Assembly (NCBI RefSeq): GCF_014649715.1 | Contig: NZ_BMTO01000019.1 | Span: 23,259-61,294 of the forward strand | Direction: 5' to 3' | Source of the DNA: Streptomyces lateritius | GTDB taxonomy: Bacteria; Actinomycetota; Actinomycetes; Streptomycetales; Streptomycetaceae | Length of the DNA: 38,036 bases | In this document: one piece after another, positions 1-7,938 of the stretch | Layout of the letters: each line of letters opens with the position of its first letter | Numbering within the stretch: the stretch's first letter is position 1 | Position numbers and translations under genes: made by a program | The notes under the pieces: model-generated | The model's database searches: none | Told to the model about the DNA's origin: nothing | The model's input: only the letters and a program-made list of their open reading frames with translations

Positions 1-222
1 ATGAAGAACGACACTGTCAGAAACGAAGTCATCGCCATCGTCGGGTGGGTCGCCCTCGTCCAGGGCGGACTCGGCGCCGGCGGACAGATCTTCGGGGACA
101 AGGCCTGGGGCCTGCTCCAGAAGTGGTGGGACATCCCCACCGCCGGGTACGTCGTCCTGGCGCTCGCCGGGGCCGCGCTCGCGCTGTGGAGCGAGACGGC
201 GAAGAAGCGGGCGAAGGCCTGA
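1..222 (+). CDS. Small hypothetical membrane protein (73 aa)
   Basis: I do not recognise the family. The reading frame opens with ATG at the first base of the window, so an upstream start or RBS cannot be judged. The protein has a moderately hydrophobic N-terminal part (about residues 10-30, Gly-rich), a central WDIP segment that looks like a loop, one clear membrane helix at about residues 48-64, and a basic tail ending in KKRAKA. This suggests one or two membrane passes with a cytoplasmic basic C-terminus. It converges on the DUF2637 gene with only about 34 bp between the stop codons. Codon bias is normal for the window. The coding call is fairly safe; the function is unknown. Confidence 0.6.
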   Translation: MKNDTVRNEVIAIVGWVALVQGGLGAGGQIFGDKAWGLLQKWWDIPTAGYVVLALAGAALALWSETAKKRAKA

Positions 223-256
223 GCCGGGAGCGAGGTCCGAGCCCTCGCCCGTGGCT

Positions 257-1528
257 CTACGGGATGTGGTTCTCCACCAGATCCTGCTCGATCCGCTGAC
301 GCAGGCCCGGAGTCAGCTGACGCAACAGCGACGTGCTGCGCGGGTGTTGCGTGCCGTACCGGTCGCTGAGCAGTATGTCGAGCTCCTCGTTGCTCGGGAA
401 CTGCTGGTTCTCCTGCACGTAGTCCCACATCGCCTTGTACGCGACGTCCGCGAACTCGGCTGAGGACGGCTCGGGATCGACGTACTCCTCGTACGCCTCG
501 AACTGCTGCTCCTGGCGCGTTCCCGGGATCGGGAGCTCCTCAGGGCCCTGCGGCACCGCCACGGGCGTGGGTTCCAAGCCCTCGACGTACTTCGGGGCGT
601 AGGCGGTCTCGTGCGCCTCCGACGGCAGCTGCGGAGCCGCGAACCACGGGCTGTCGTGGTTCGGCGGAAGCTGCTGCTGCTCGTTCGGGTTCGGGTGGGG
701 GTTCTGGTCCGGGGCCTGACCCTGGGGGTGGAGGGGAGCCTGGGGGTGGAGGGGAGCCTGGGGGAGCTGGGGCGTCTGGGGAGCCACCGGCATCTGTACC
801 GGCTGCGCGCCCTGCGCCGGCTGCGGCGGGATCAGGGCCGGTTCCACGCCGGCCGCCGCGAGCCCGGCGGCCGCCGTCTCCGCCAGCGGCACGCCGTACT
901 TCGCCAGCCGCAACGGCATCAGTGCCTCCACCGGCGCCTTCCGCCGCCACGCCCGCCCGAAGCGCGCCTGCAGCCGGGCCTGGTAGATCAGCCGGTCCTG
1001 CTCCAGCTTGATGACCTGCTCGTACGACCGCAGCTCCCACAGCTTCATCCGGCGCCACAGCCGGAACGTCGGTATCGGCGACAGAAGCCAACGGGTGAGC
1101 CGGACGCCCTCCATGTGCTTGTCGGCCGTGATGTCCGCGATCCGGCCCACCGCGTGGCGGGCCGCCTCCACCGCCACCACGAACAGCACCGGGATCACCG
1201 CGTGCATGCCCACACCCAGCGGATCGGGCCAGGCCGCCGCGCCGTTGAACGCGATCGTCGCCGCCGTCAGCACCCACGCCGTCTGGCGCAGCAACGGGAA
1301 CGGGATCCGGATCCACGTCAGCAGCAGATCCAGTGCGAGCAGCACACAGATGCCGGCGTCGATGCCGATGGGGAAGAAGTAGGAGAAGTCGCCGAAGCCC
1401 TTCTCCACGGCGAGCTCGCGCACAGCGGCGTACGAGCCCGCGAAACCGATCCCGGCGATGATCACCGCACCGGCGACCACCACACCGATCAGTATCTTGT
1501 GCGTGCGTGTCAGCTGCACCGCGGCCAC
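257..1528 (-). CDS. DUF2637 domain membrane protein
   Basis: The N-terminal third matches the DUF2637 family of actinobacterial membrane proteins, many of which are annotated as SpdB-like in plasmid and ICE transfer regions. Four hydrophobic segments are visible at about residues 11-32, 51-72, 81-99 and 107-121. A basic amphipathic stretch follows (RLWRRMKLWELRSYEQ), then a Pro/Gln-rich linker (about 230-300) that includes a directly repeated QAPLHP element, and an acidic C-terminal region ending in a small helical domain (about 360-420). Start is GTG at 1528 with a GGAGGGG ribosome binding site about 7 nt upstream. No transfer, integrase or replication genes are nearby, so this looks like the chromosomal housekeeping version of the family rather than part of an element. 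Function is unknown. Confidence 0.8.
   Translation of the reverse strand: MAAVQLTRTHKILIGVVVAGAVIIAGIGFAGSYAAVRELAVEKGFGDFSYFFPIGIDAGICVLLALDLLLTWIRIPFPLLRQTAWVLTAATIAFNGAAAWPDPLGVGMHAVIPVLFVVAVEAARHAVGRIADITADKHMEGVRLTRWLLSPIPTFRLWRRMKLWELRSYEQVIKLEQDRLIYQARLQARFGRAWRRKAPVEALMPLRLAKYGVPLAETAAAGLAAAGVEPALIPPQPAQGAQPVQMPVAPQTPQLPQAPLHPQAPLHPQGQAPDQNPHPNPNEQQQLPPNHDSPWFAAPQLPSEAHETAYAPKYVEGLEPTPVAVPQGPEELPIPGTRQEQQFEAYEEYVDPEPSSAEFADVAYKAMWDYVQENQQFPSNEELDILLSDRYGTQHPRSTSLLRQLTPGLRQRIEQDLVENHIP
722..757 (-). repeat. 18-bp in-frame tandem duplication in the DUF2637 gene
   Basis: Two identical 18-bp units (722-739 and 740-757) lie head to tail and encode a repeated QAPLHP-type hexapeptide in the Pro/Gln-rich linker. 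A third, shorter similar stretch follows. The repeat keeps the frame, so it probably varies linker length between strains. Confidence 0.8.
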
Positions 1529-1584
1529 CCGCGACCCCTCCCGTCGTCGTCATCTCGCGGGCACAGCGTGGCACACGCGCGAGA

Positions 1585-1612
1585 AGCCCGGCCCTCGGGG
1601 GAGGGACGGGCT
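1585..1612 (-). terminator. Strong hairpin downstream of DUF3558 gene
   Basis: AGCCCG at 1585-1590 pairs with CGGGCT at 1607-1612 and CCCTC at 1592-1596 pairs with GAGGG at 1601-1605, with one G/A mismatch between the two stems and a GGGG loop. It sits between the stop of the lipoprotein gene (1656) and the start of the DUF2637 gene (1528). No T tract follows, as is common for Streptomyces terminators. Confidence 0.5.
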
Positions 1613-1655
1613 CCTCGGAAACACGCGCAAAAGCGGGTGTTCGCGACGCCGGCTC

Positions 1656-2384
1656 CTACGAATTGGCGCTCGCGACCGCCGCGACGGCCTCCTTGGCGGC
1701 CTTCACCGCACCATCCATGATCACCTTGTCGGTGGGGGCGGACGCCCCGGCGTACCCGGCACCGTTGTAGGTCAGCAGCACCAGCACATTGCCCGTGCGC
1801 GCCACGATCGAGGCGTACTTGAAGTCCTCGCCCGTCTTGCGCAGCTCGTACGCCACGGCCTTCGACTGCTCGCCGACACCAGGGGCCTCGGTGGTGCGCA
1901 CCTTCTTCGCGCCCTCCGTGGCCTGGAGCTTGGCCAGCTCCTTGGTGAAGTTCTCCTGCGCGCGCTCCTGGCCGCTGCCGAGAGAGGCGTCCGAGTCGTA
2001 GCGGTAGAAGGAGACGTCGAGCCAGCGGTACTGCGAGCCCTTCAGGCCCTTGTCGTCGAGCCCGTTCCACGAGCAGCCGCCCCGGCTCGTGGTGTCGCTG
2101 GAGGGCGCCGTCGTCCCGTTCTTCGCCTTCGCCTTCGGCACCAGGCTCGCGGTCGTCTTCGCGGAGATCGACTTGCAGACGTCCGGCAGCTTCGCGAACT
2201 TCGCGGGCTCGACCGTCTTCGTCGACTGCTGGGCGCTCGGGGTGGCCGAGGAGGCCGGACCCTTGCCCTTGTCCGGGGCCGACCCGGAACCGTCGGAGTC
2301 CGAGGAGCAGCCGGCGACGACGAGCATCACCGGAACGGCTGCGCAGGCGAGTATGCGGGAGAGTCGCGGGGCTGATCGGTGCAT
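1656..2384 (-). CDS. DUF3558-type lipoprotein
   Basis: This is a predicted exported lipoprotein of 242 aa. The chosen ATG at 2384 is preceded by an AAGGA ribosome binding site, while the longer frame to 2426 has none. The signal peptide has a basic start (MHRSAPRLSR), a hydrophobic core, and the lipobox VAGC with the modified cysteine at residue 26. A low-complexity Ser/Gly/Pro linker follows, then a globular domain with a cysteine pair (VCKSI and GGCSWNG). This layout is typical of DUF3558, a family of actinobacterial cell-surface lipoproteins of unknown function. A second, divergent member lies immediately upstream on the same strand. The family call rests on overall pattern and not on a database search. 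Confidence 0.8.
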   Translation of the reverse strand: MHRSAPRLSRILACAAVPVMLVVAGCSSDSDGSGSAPDKGKGPASSATPSAQQSTKTVEPAKFAKLPDVCKSISAKTTASLVPKAKAKNGTTAPSSDTTSRGGCSWNGLDDKGLKGSQYRWLDVSFYRYDSDASLGSGQERAQENFTKELAKLQATEGAKKVRTTEAPGVGEQSKAVAYELRKTGEDFKYASIVARTGNVLVLLTYNGAGYAGASAPTDKVIMDGAVKAAKEAVAAVASANS

Positions 2385-2480
2385 GGTTCCTTCAGTCGCT
2401 TGTCGTACGGTCCGGCCGACGGCCACGGTACGCCGTCACGTTACGGGGTCGAGGCGCGCCCACGGAGCGGGTCCGGGCGG

Positions 2481-3326
2481 CTACTCCTCCAGCCGCTCGG
2501 CGAACAGACGGGCCAGATTCAGCGCCTTTTCCTGCAGTTCTCTGCTGTCGGGAGCCTCCGCGGAACCGTTCGTCTGTTCCGCGTACTCGACCGTCACGAT
2601 CACGTTCGATGTGCGGAACACCACGCTCACCGTGCGGTGCCGGCCGCTCGTTCCGGGGCTGGCGAGCACGTCGTCGAGGAAGGCGACCTGGCCGAGGCCC
2701 TCCAGGACGCGCGGCTCCAGTCCGGTGGCAGCGGTGTCGGGGGTGCCGGCGGCGCCCGTGCCCGTGGCGGTGGCAGTGGCGGTGGCGGGGTTCGAGGGGG
2801 TGGCGGAGCCGGACGGCCGCGTGGGCGTGCCGGAGGTCGAGGGGGTGGCGGGGGTGGTGGGGGCGGCCGTCCGCGGGGGCGCGGGGAGCTCCGCCGCGAC
2901 CTGCTTGCGGGCGAACACCTCCTGGGCGCGGTCGTCGTCGCTGACGGACCCGTCGAAGGACACCACCCGCTCGATGTCTACGAGGAGCCGGTGCGAGGCG
3001 TCCGGGCTGTCGGCCTTCCAGGAACAGCCGACCCGGCGGTCCGTGTCGTACGTGACCGCGGCGCTGCCGCGGTACGCCCGGTCACGCTCCTCGTCGGGCA
3101 GCTGGGCGGCGCCGGGCAGCAGGTCCCGGAGCGTCGGCTGCGGGACCGAGCGGCAGGGTTCGAAGAGGGTGCGGTAGCGGCCCGGGGCCGCCGCCGGGGC
3201 GGCGGGGCCGGCCTTGGAATCGATGGCGGCGGTGTCGGTTCCGGTACCGGCGGAGCAGCCGGTGAGGCCCAAGGCGAGCGCCGTGGCGAGCGCTGTCAGA
3301 CCGGGTACGTACGCCTGTCGCTGCAC
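2481..3326 (-). CDS. DUF3558-type lipoprotein with Thr/Pro/Ala-rich insert
   Basis: This lipoprotein of 281 aa starts with GTG at 3326 behind a GGGAG site. The lipobox is LTGC with cysteine at residue 24. The fold resembles the neighbouring lipoprotein: a conserved cysteine in a VGCSWK context, and a C-terminal half with alternating hydrophobic strands and a helical end (LARLFAERLEE). It differs in carrying a Thr/Pro/Ala/Ser-rich insert of about 45 residues in its middle (from APPRTAAPTTP to GTGAAGTP), which would be a flexible extracellular linker and a possible O-mannosylation target. The two genes are about 95 bp apart and look like an old tandem duplication. Function is unknown. Confidence 0.78.
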   Translation of the reverse strand: MQRQAYVPGLTALATALALGLTGCSAGTGTDTAAIDSKAGPAAPAAAPGRYRTLFEPCRSVPQPTLRDLLPGAAQLPDEERDRAYRGSAAVTYDTDRRVGCSWKADSPDASHRLLVDIERVVSFDGSVSDDDRAQEVFARKQVAAELPAPPRTAAPTTPATPSTSGTPTRPSGSATPSNPATATATATGTGAAGTPDTAATGLEPRVLEGLGQVAFLDDVLASPGTSGRHRTVSVVFRTSNVIVTVEYAEQTNGSAEAPDSRELQEKALNLARLFAERLEE

Positions 3327-3378
3327 GCTCCCAGGCTCCCTTCTCCCGAAGACTTCCCCGAAAAACTGTTTGCCGCCG

Positions 3379-3397
3379 GTGTCCGACCGATGGACAC
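3379..3397. promoter_or_regulatory. Inverted repeat between DUF3558 gene and rtcB
   Basis: GTGTCC at 3379-3384 and GGACAC at 3392-3397 form a perfect 6-bp inverted repeat with a 7-bp spacer, in the 175-bp region between divergent genes. It could be an operator for either gene or a leader hairpin of the minus-strand transcript. No nearby regulator identifies it. Confidence 0.35.
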
Positions 3398-3501
3398 AAT
3401 GTCTACCGCACGCGCTGCCGTCGATGCCGGTCCGTCGTCACTTGTACGGGCCTTGGTGCCGGTTTTTGCGTTTTCAGGCTTTTCGGGGGAATCGAGGAAG
3501 T

Positions 3502-4695
3502 ATGTCGTATGTAGAGGTACCGGGTGCGAAGGTGCCCATCCGGATGTGGACCGATCCTTCCACGGTCGAGGGCGGCGCGATGCAGCAGCTCCAGAACGTG
3601 GCGACGCTCCCGTGGATCAAGGGCCTGGCCGTGATGCCGGACGTGCATTACGGCAAGGGCGCGACCGTCGGTTCGGTGATCGCGATGCGGGGGGCGGTGT
3701 GTCCGGCGGCGGTGGGTGTGGACATCGGCTGCGGCATGTCGGCGGTGAAGACGTCGCTGACGGCGAACGACCTGCCGGGGGATCTGTCGCGGCTGCGGTC
3801 GAAGATCGAGCAGGCGATTCCGGTGGGGCGGGGGATGCACCGGGACGAGGTGGATCCCAAGCGGCTGTACCAGTTCCCCACGGCGGGGTGGGAGGACTTC
3901 TGGTCGCGGTTCGACGGAATCGCGGACGCGGTGAAATTCCGTCGTGAACGGGCGGCCATGCAGATGGGAACGCTCGGAAGCGGCAACCACTTCATCGAAT
4001 TCTGTCTGGACGAGACCGGTTCTGTCTGGCTCATGCTGCATTCGGGGTCGCGGAACATCGGCAAGGAGCTCGCCGAGCACCACATCGGCCAAGCGCAGAA
4101 GCTGCCGCACAACCAGGGACTCGTGGACCGGGACCTGGCGGTGTTCGTCGCGGACACCCCACAGATGGCCGCGTACCGGAACGATCTCTTCTGGGCGCAG
4201 GAGTACGCGAAGTACAACCGCGCGATCATGATGGCGCTCTTCCAGGAGGTCGTCCGGCGGGAGTTCCGGAAGGCGAAGGTGACTTTCGATCCGGTCATCT
4301 CCTGTCACCACAACTACGTGGCGGAGGAGCGGTACGAGGGCATGGATCTGCTGGTCACCCGTAAGGGGGCGATCCGGGCGGGCTCCGGTGAGTTCGGGAT
4401 CATCCCCGGCTCGATGGGCACCGGCTCGTACATCGTGAAGGGCCTCGGGAACGAGGCGTCCTTCAACTCGGCCTCGCACGGCGCGGGCCGGAAGATGAGC
4501 CGGACCGCGGCGAAGCGGCGCTTCTCGACGCGGGACCTGGAGGAGCAGACGCGGGGCGTGGAGTGCCGCAAGGACTCCGGTGTCGTGGACGAGATCCCGG
4601 GCGCCTACAAGCCGATCGAGAAGGTCATCGATCAGCAGCGGGACCTGGTCGAGGTGGTCGCGAAGCTGAAGCAGGTCATCTGCGTGAAGGGCTGA
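3502..4695 (+). CDS. rtcB: RNA-splicing ligase RtcB
   Basis: RtcB joins RNA ends carrying 2',3'-cyclic phosphate or 3'-phosphate to 5'-OH ends, using GTP and Mn2+. Family hallmarks are DIGCGM at residues 74-79 (metal-binding Cys77), GTLGSGNHF, the LHSGSRNIG segment, CHHNYV, and SHGAGR, whose His326 corresponds to the guanylylated histidine. The protein is 397 aa, the shorter bacterial length. The start is ATG at 3502, behind a GAGGAAG ribosome binding site. The frame stays open upstream to 3214, but that part has no family similarity and overlaps the divergent gene. No archease (the usual activator) or RtcA cyclase is adjacent, and the gene is monocistronic, closed by a strong hairpin. Confidence 0.95.
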   Translation: MSYVEVPGAKVPIRMWTDPSTVEGGAMQQLQNVATLPWIKGLAVMPDVHYGKGATVGSVIAMRGAVCPAAVGVDIGCGMSAVKTSLTANDLPGDLSRLRSKIEQAIPVGRGMHRDEVDPKRLYQFPTAGWEDFWSRFDGIADAVKFRRERAAMQMGTLGSGNHFIEFCLDETGSVWLMLHSGSRNIGKELAEHHIGQAQKLPHNQGLVDRDLAVFVADTPQMAAYRNDLFWAQEYAKYNRAIMMALFQEVVRREFRKAKVTFDPVISCHHNYVAEERYEGMDLLVTRKGAIRAGSGEFGIIPGSMGTGSYIVKGLGNEASFNSASHGAGRKMSRTAAKRRFSTRDLEEQTRGVECRKDSGVVDEIPGAYKPIEKVIDQQRDLVEVVAKLKQVICVKG

Positions 4696-4713
4696 AACGC
4701 GCGGAGACGCAGG

Positions 4714-4740
4714 AAGGGCCGACGCCTCGCGTCGGCCCTT
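4714..4740 (+). terminator. Terminator after rtcB
   Basis: A perfect 12-bp stem (4714-4725 with 4729-4740) closes a 3-nt CTC loop, 18 bp after the rtcB stop, and is followed by TCCCC. The symmetric stem would also serve the SDR gene that converges from the other side (stop at 4764). Confidence 0.85.
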
Positions 4741-4763
4741 TCCCCGTCGGCGACCGGTCGTCG

Positions 4764-5528
4764 TCAGAGCTCGCGGTGGACCTTGGTGTTGGAGGCCTGG
4801 GCGCGGGGGCGGACGACGAGAAGGTCGATGTTGACGTGCGGGGGGCGGGTGACGGCCCAGGTGATGGTGTCGGCGACATCGTCCGCGGTGAGGGGCTCGG
4901 CCACGCCGGCGTAGACCTTGGCGGCCTTCTCGGTGTCGCCGCGGAAGCGGGTGGTGGCGAACTCGTCGGTCTTGACCATCCCCGGAGCGATCTCGATGAC
5001 GCGGACCGGGGTGCCGACGATCTCCAGGCGGAGGGTTTCGGCGAGGACGCGGGCGCCGTTCTTGGCGGCGACGTAGCCGGCGCCGCCTTCGTAGGTGGAG
5101 TGGCCGGCCGTGGAGGAGAGGACGACGACCGTGCCGTCGCCGCTCGCGGTGAGGGCCGGGAGCAGGGCCTGGGTGACGTTGAGGGTGCCGATGACGTTGA
5201 CCTCGTACATCTGGCGCCAGTCCTCGGGGTCGCCGGTGGCGACGGTGTCCGCGCCGAGGGCGCCGCCCGCGTTGTTGACGAGGACCGCGATGGTGCGGAA
5301 GGCGGTCGCGAAGGTCCGGACGGCTTCGCGGTCGGTGACGTCGAGGGGGTACGCGGTGGCCTGGTGGCCGGCCTCGTTGATCTCGGCGGCGAGCTTCTCG
5401 ATGCGGTCCTTGCGGCGGGCGGTGAGGACCACGCGGTAGCCGGCCGCGGCGAGTTGCCTGGCCGTGGCGGCGCCGATTCCGCTGCTCGCTCCGGTGACGA
5501 CGGCGATGGGGGTGCCGGCGGCAGTCAT
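4764..5528 (-). CDS. SDR family oxidoreductase
   Basis: This is a classical short-chain dehydrogenase/reductase of 254 aa. It has the Rossmann nucleotide-binding motif TGASSGIG at residues 12-19, ARR after strand 2 (which favours NADP(H)), NNAG at 85-88, catalytic Ser139 in LSSTAGH, and the YVAAK pair Tyr152/Lys156. The region after the active site (IAPGMVKTDEF) is the usual PG motif. It resembles the YdfG / 3-hydroxy acid dehydrogenase group, but the substrate cannot be told from sequence. The ATG is preceded by GAGGAGC. The YnfA-like gene lies upstream on the same strand about 65 bp away; co-transcription is possible. Confidence 0.9.
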   Translation of the reverse strand: MTAAGTPIAVVTGASSGIGAATARQLAAAGYRVVLTARRKDRIEKLAAEINEAGHQATAYPLDVTDREAVRTFATAFRTIAVLVNNAGGALGADTVATGDPEDWRQMYEVNVIGTLNVTQALLPALTASGDGTVVVLSSTAGHSTYEGGAGYVAAKNGARVLAETLRLEIVGTPVRVIEIAPGMVKTDEFATTRFRGDTEKAAKVYAGVAEPLTADDVADTITWAVTRPPHVNIDLLVVRPRAQASNTKVHREL

Positions 5529-5594
5529 GACGTGCTCCTCGCGCGTGTGGTCGAATGCGTCGATCGCGTGGCCAGGATAGGTGGCGGCCGGTGG

Positions 5595-5930
5595 TCAGCG
5601 GGCGCGCGGGGCGTACATGATCACGGCCATGCCTGCGAGGCAGATCAGCGCGCCGGTCACGTCCCAGCGGTCGGGTCGGTAGCCGTCGGCGACCATGCCC
5701 CACGCGATCGAGCCGGCGACGAAGATCCCGCCGTAGGCGGCGAGAATCCGGCCGAACTCGGCGTCGGGCTGGAGGGTGGCCACGAAGCCGTAGAGGCCGA
5801 GGGCGGCGATACCGGCGCCGATCCAGATCCAGCCGCGATGTTCGCGGACGCCTTGCCAGACGAGCCAGGCGCCGCCGATCTCGAAGAGGGCGGCGAGGGC
5901 GAAGAGGGCTGCGGAGCGGGCGATCACCAT
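5595..5930 (-). CDS. YnfA family (UPF0060) membrane protein
   Basis: This small inner-membrane protein of 111 aa has four hydrophobic segments and the family signatures FEIGGAWLVWQ near the N-terminus, RILAAYGGIF in the middle and a C-terminal DVTGALICLAGMAVIMYAPR. YnfA proteins resemble small multidrug resistance pumps, and some members confer drug or dye efflux; the role here is unproven. ATG at 5930 gives the normal family length of about 110 aa. The frame can be extended to 5960, but that adds ten residues not expected in the family. Neither start has a clear ribosome binding site. Confidence 0.85.
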   Translation of the reverse strand: MVIARSAALFALAALFEIGGAWLVWQGVREHRGWIWIGAGIAALGLYGFVATLQPDAEFGRILAAYGGIFVAGSIAWGMVADGYRPDRWDVTGALICLAGMAVIMYAPRAR

Positions 5931-6000
5931 GGGAACAGGGTGGCAGGTGGGGCGGGACATGCTGGCTGACGGACTGTCAGAAGATATGCGGATTCATGGG

Positions 6001-6006
6001 TATCTT
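6001..6006 (+). promoter_or_regulatory. Putative -10 box of a leaderless transcript
   Basis: TATCTT begins 12 nt before the ATG at 6013, and no Shine-Dalgarno sequence is present. A start of transcription at or next to the A of ATG is expected. No convincing -35 was seen. Confidence 0.4.
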
Positions 6007-6012
6007 CTCGGC

Positions 6013-6495
6013 ATGAGTGTGATGCGCAAGGTGCTGCTGGGTGTGGCCCTGACGGGGGCGGTCGTGGTCGGCGCGGGAGAGAGCGCCCGGGCTGCCGGGC
6101 CGCCGGTCGCGTCCGAGGCGGACCTGGCCCACCATGGCCATGTCTCCCTGTCGGAGGGGCGGCTGGGGGTCTGGTTGGTCAGCGAGAACCATGGTCCGTC
6201 CCATGTGCCGCAGGCGACGGTCCGGCTGGCCTTCTCCGAGCCGCTGGCCGGTGGGCAGGAGCTTCCCCCCGCGTGTCTGTGGGCGAGCGCACGGGTGGTG
6301 GCCTGCCGCACAGGTGAGCTGCGGGCCGCCGGGGTGGCCGGTGAGCTGGCCCTCGATCTTCGGACGGCCGGTTCTCCGGAGGAGGTGACCGTCGAAATCG
6401 GCACGGTGTGGAGCGACGGCTCGACCGACAACAACCCCCTGAACGACCGGCATCGGGTGCTCGTCCTGGCCACCGGTGACCCGTACGTCTTCTGA
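6013..6495 (+). CDS. Secreted hypothetical protein
   Basis: A 160-aa protein with a clear Sec signal peptide: MSVMRKVLL, a hydrophobic core (GVALTGAVVVGAG) and an Ala-X-Ala type cleavage site near SARAAG. The mature part is predicted beta-rich, with short alternating strands (VSLSEGRLGVWLVSENHGPS, then TVRLAFSEPL) resembling a DUF11/CARDB-like immunoglobulin fold of actinobacterial exported proteins, and one cysteine pair (PACLWASARVVACRTG) that could form a disulfide. ATG at 6013 was chosen because it starts the signal peptide and lies 12 nt after a -10-like box; ATG at 6022 is an alternative. The gene ends 16 bp before the convergent monooxygenase stop. Function is unknown. Confidence 0.72.
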   Translation: MSVMRKVLLGVALTGAVVVGAGESARAAGPPVASEADLAHHGHVSLSEGRLGVWLVSENHGPSHVPQATVRLAFSEPLAGGQELPPACLWASARVVACRTGELRAAGVAGELALDLRTAGSPEEVTVEIGTVWSDGSTDNNPLNDRHRVLVLATGDPYVF

Positions 6496-6510
6496 GGCCC
6501 GGCGCCCTCT

Positions 6511-7908
6511 CTAGCGGCCGGTCGGGAAGGCGTATCCGTCGGGGCGGACCAGGAGCGCGGTGCGGCGCGCGGGGTCGGTCCAGGTGGCCCGTACGAGGCG
6601 TGCGGGGGAGGTGGGGGCGGAGCCGGGCAGGCGCGGGGTCGTGCCCTCGGGGGCGATCAGGACGAACTGACCCGCGCGCAGCAGTTCGTAGAGTCTGCCT
6701 TCACGGAGGGGCAGGTCGGGTACGCGGCGGATCTCCGGGCCGTAGGCGATGCCGAGTCCGCTGATCATGCCCATGGCCTTGGCGGCGGCGGGGCGGACGG
6801 TGCTCAGGGTCCGGGCGGCGAGCGCGCGGGCGGTGCGCAGGAGGGGGCCGCGGGCCATCGCGAGGCGGACGATGGCTCCGCTGCTGCGCAGCACGGCCGC
6901 GCCGACCGGGTGGCGTTCGCCCTGGTAACTGTCGAGGAGGGCCTCGGGGTCGGGCGCGTCTGCGCGCAGAACCGCGGCGAGCTTCCAGGAGAGGTTGGCG
7001 GCGTCCTGGAGGCCGGTGTTCATGCCCTGTCCGCCGGCGGGGGAGTGGACGTGGGCGGCGTCCCCGGCGAGGAGGACGCGGCCGACGCGGTAGGAGGGGG
7101 CCTGGCGCTCGTCGCTGTGGAAGCGGGAGATCCAGCGGGCGTCGTGCATGCCGTAGTCGGTGCCGAGGGCGAGGCGGGTGATGGCGCGGAGCTCGTCGAG
7201 GTCGACGGGCTCGCTGTCGGGGACCTGGCGGGCGCGGTTCCACCCCATGACGCGGTACCAGCCGTCGCCGAAGGGGGCGATGAAGGCGAACGCGTCGCCG
7301 ACGCCGTTGACCCTGAGGAGTTCTTCGGGTTCCTCGGTGAGCCGGACGTCGGCGAGGACGAGGGAGCGGATCACCGAGCGGCCGGGGAAGGGCAGGCCGA
7401 GGACGGTCCGGACGGCGCTGCGCACGCCGTCGGCGCCGACGAGGTAGCGGGCACGGAGGGTGGTGGGGGTGCCGTCGGGGCCGGTGATCTCGGCGGTGAC
7501 CTGGTCGGTGTCCTGGCTCAGGCCGCGCAGTTCCGTCCCGTACCGGAAGTCCACGCCCGTGGACCGCGCGCGGCGTTCGAGGAGCCGCTCGACCTCGTAC
7601 TGCGGGGTGACGAGGAGGTACGCGAAGCGGGAGGGCAGCCGGGAGAGGTCGAGGGAGAGGCGGCCGAAGAGTCGCATCCGGGTGATGGGTGTGCCGGAGG
7701 CGACCAGTTCGTCGGCGAGGCCGCGGGCGTCGAGCTGCTCCAGGGTGCGGGCGTGCACGGCGAAGGCCCGGGTGATGTTGCTGATGCCGGGCGGGCGGCG
7801 CTCGACGAGGGTGACCCGCACGCCGGCGGCGGCGGCGAGGTCGCCGGCGAGCAGCAATCCGGTGGGGCCGGCGCCCACGACGACGACGTCCGTGTCCAGG
7901 CGGTTCAT
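6511..7908 (-). CDS. FAD-dependent aromatic monooxygenase
   Basis: This is a class A flavoprotein monooxygenase of the PheA/TfdB/MhpA type, including polyketide hydroxylases and rifampicin monooxygenase-like enzymes. GAGPTG at residues 12-17 binds the FAD ADP moiety, GADG around 158-161 is the DG motif, and LLAGDAAHVHSPAGGQG from about residue 279 is the GD motif contacting the ribityl chain. At 465 aa it has the catalytic domains, but only a stub of the C-terminal thioredoxin-like domain found in longer members. An AGGAGG site precedes the ATG. Divergence from a TetR gene, with operator-like repeats between, suggests that it is induced by, and detoxifies or modifies, an aromatic compound. 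Confidence 0.9.
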   Translation of the reverse strand: MNRLDTDVVVVGAGPTGLLLAGDLAAAAGVRVTLVERRPPGISNITRAFAVHARTLEQLDARGLADELVASGTPITRMRLFGRLSLDLSRLPSRFAYLLVTPQYEVERLLERRARSTGVDFRYGTELRGLSQDTDQVTAEITGPDGTPTTLRARYLVGADGVRSAVRTVLGLPFPGRSVIRSLVLADVRLTEEPEELLRVNGVGDAFAFIAPFGDGWYRVMGWNRARQVPDSEPVDLDELRAITRLALGTDYGMHDARWISRFHSDERQAPSYRVGRVLLAGDAAHVHSPAGGQGMNTGLQDAANLSWKLAAVLRADAPDPEALLDSYQGERHPVGAAVLRSSGAIVRLAMARGPLLRTARALAARTLSTVRPAAAKAMGMISGLGIAYGPEIRRVPDLPLREGRLYELLRAGQFVLIAPEGTTPRLPGSAPTSPARLVRATWTDPARRTALLVRPDGYAFPTGR

Positions 7909-7938
7909 GGCTGCCTCCTGAAGGGGAATTGCCCACGA

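Noticed and set aside
257..1528. Evidence for an integrated plasmid or ICE from the DUF2637 gene
   Set aside because: No integrase, excisionase, replication, or attachment-site features were found in the window.
3214..3501. Extended start for RtcB
   Set aside because: Translation from 3214 would overlap the divergent lipoprotein gene and add residues without family similarity.
3403..5703. A 766-codon open frame on the minus strand
   Set aside because: It runs opposite rtcB and through the SDR gene in another frame; it is Arg/His/Pro-rich and not protein-like.
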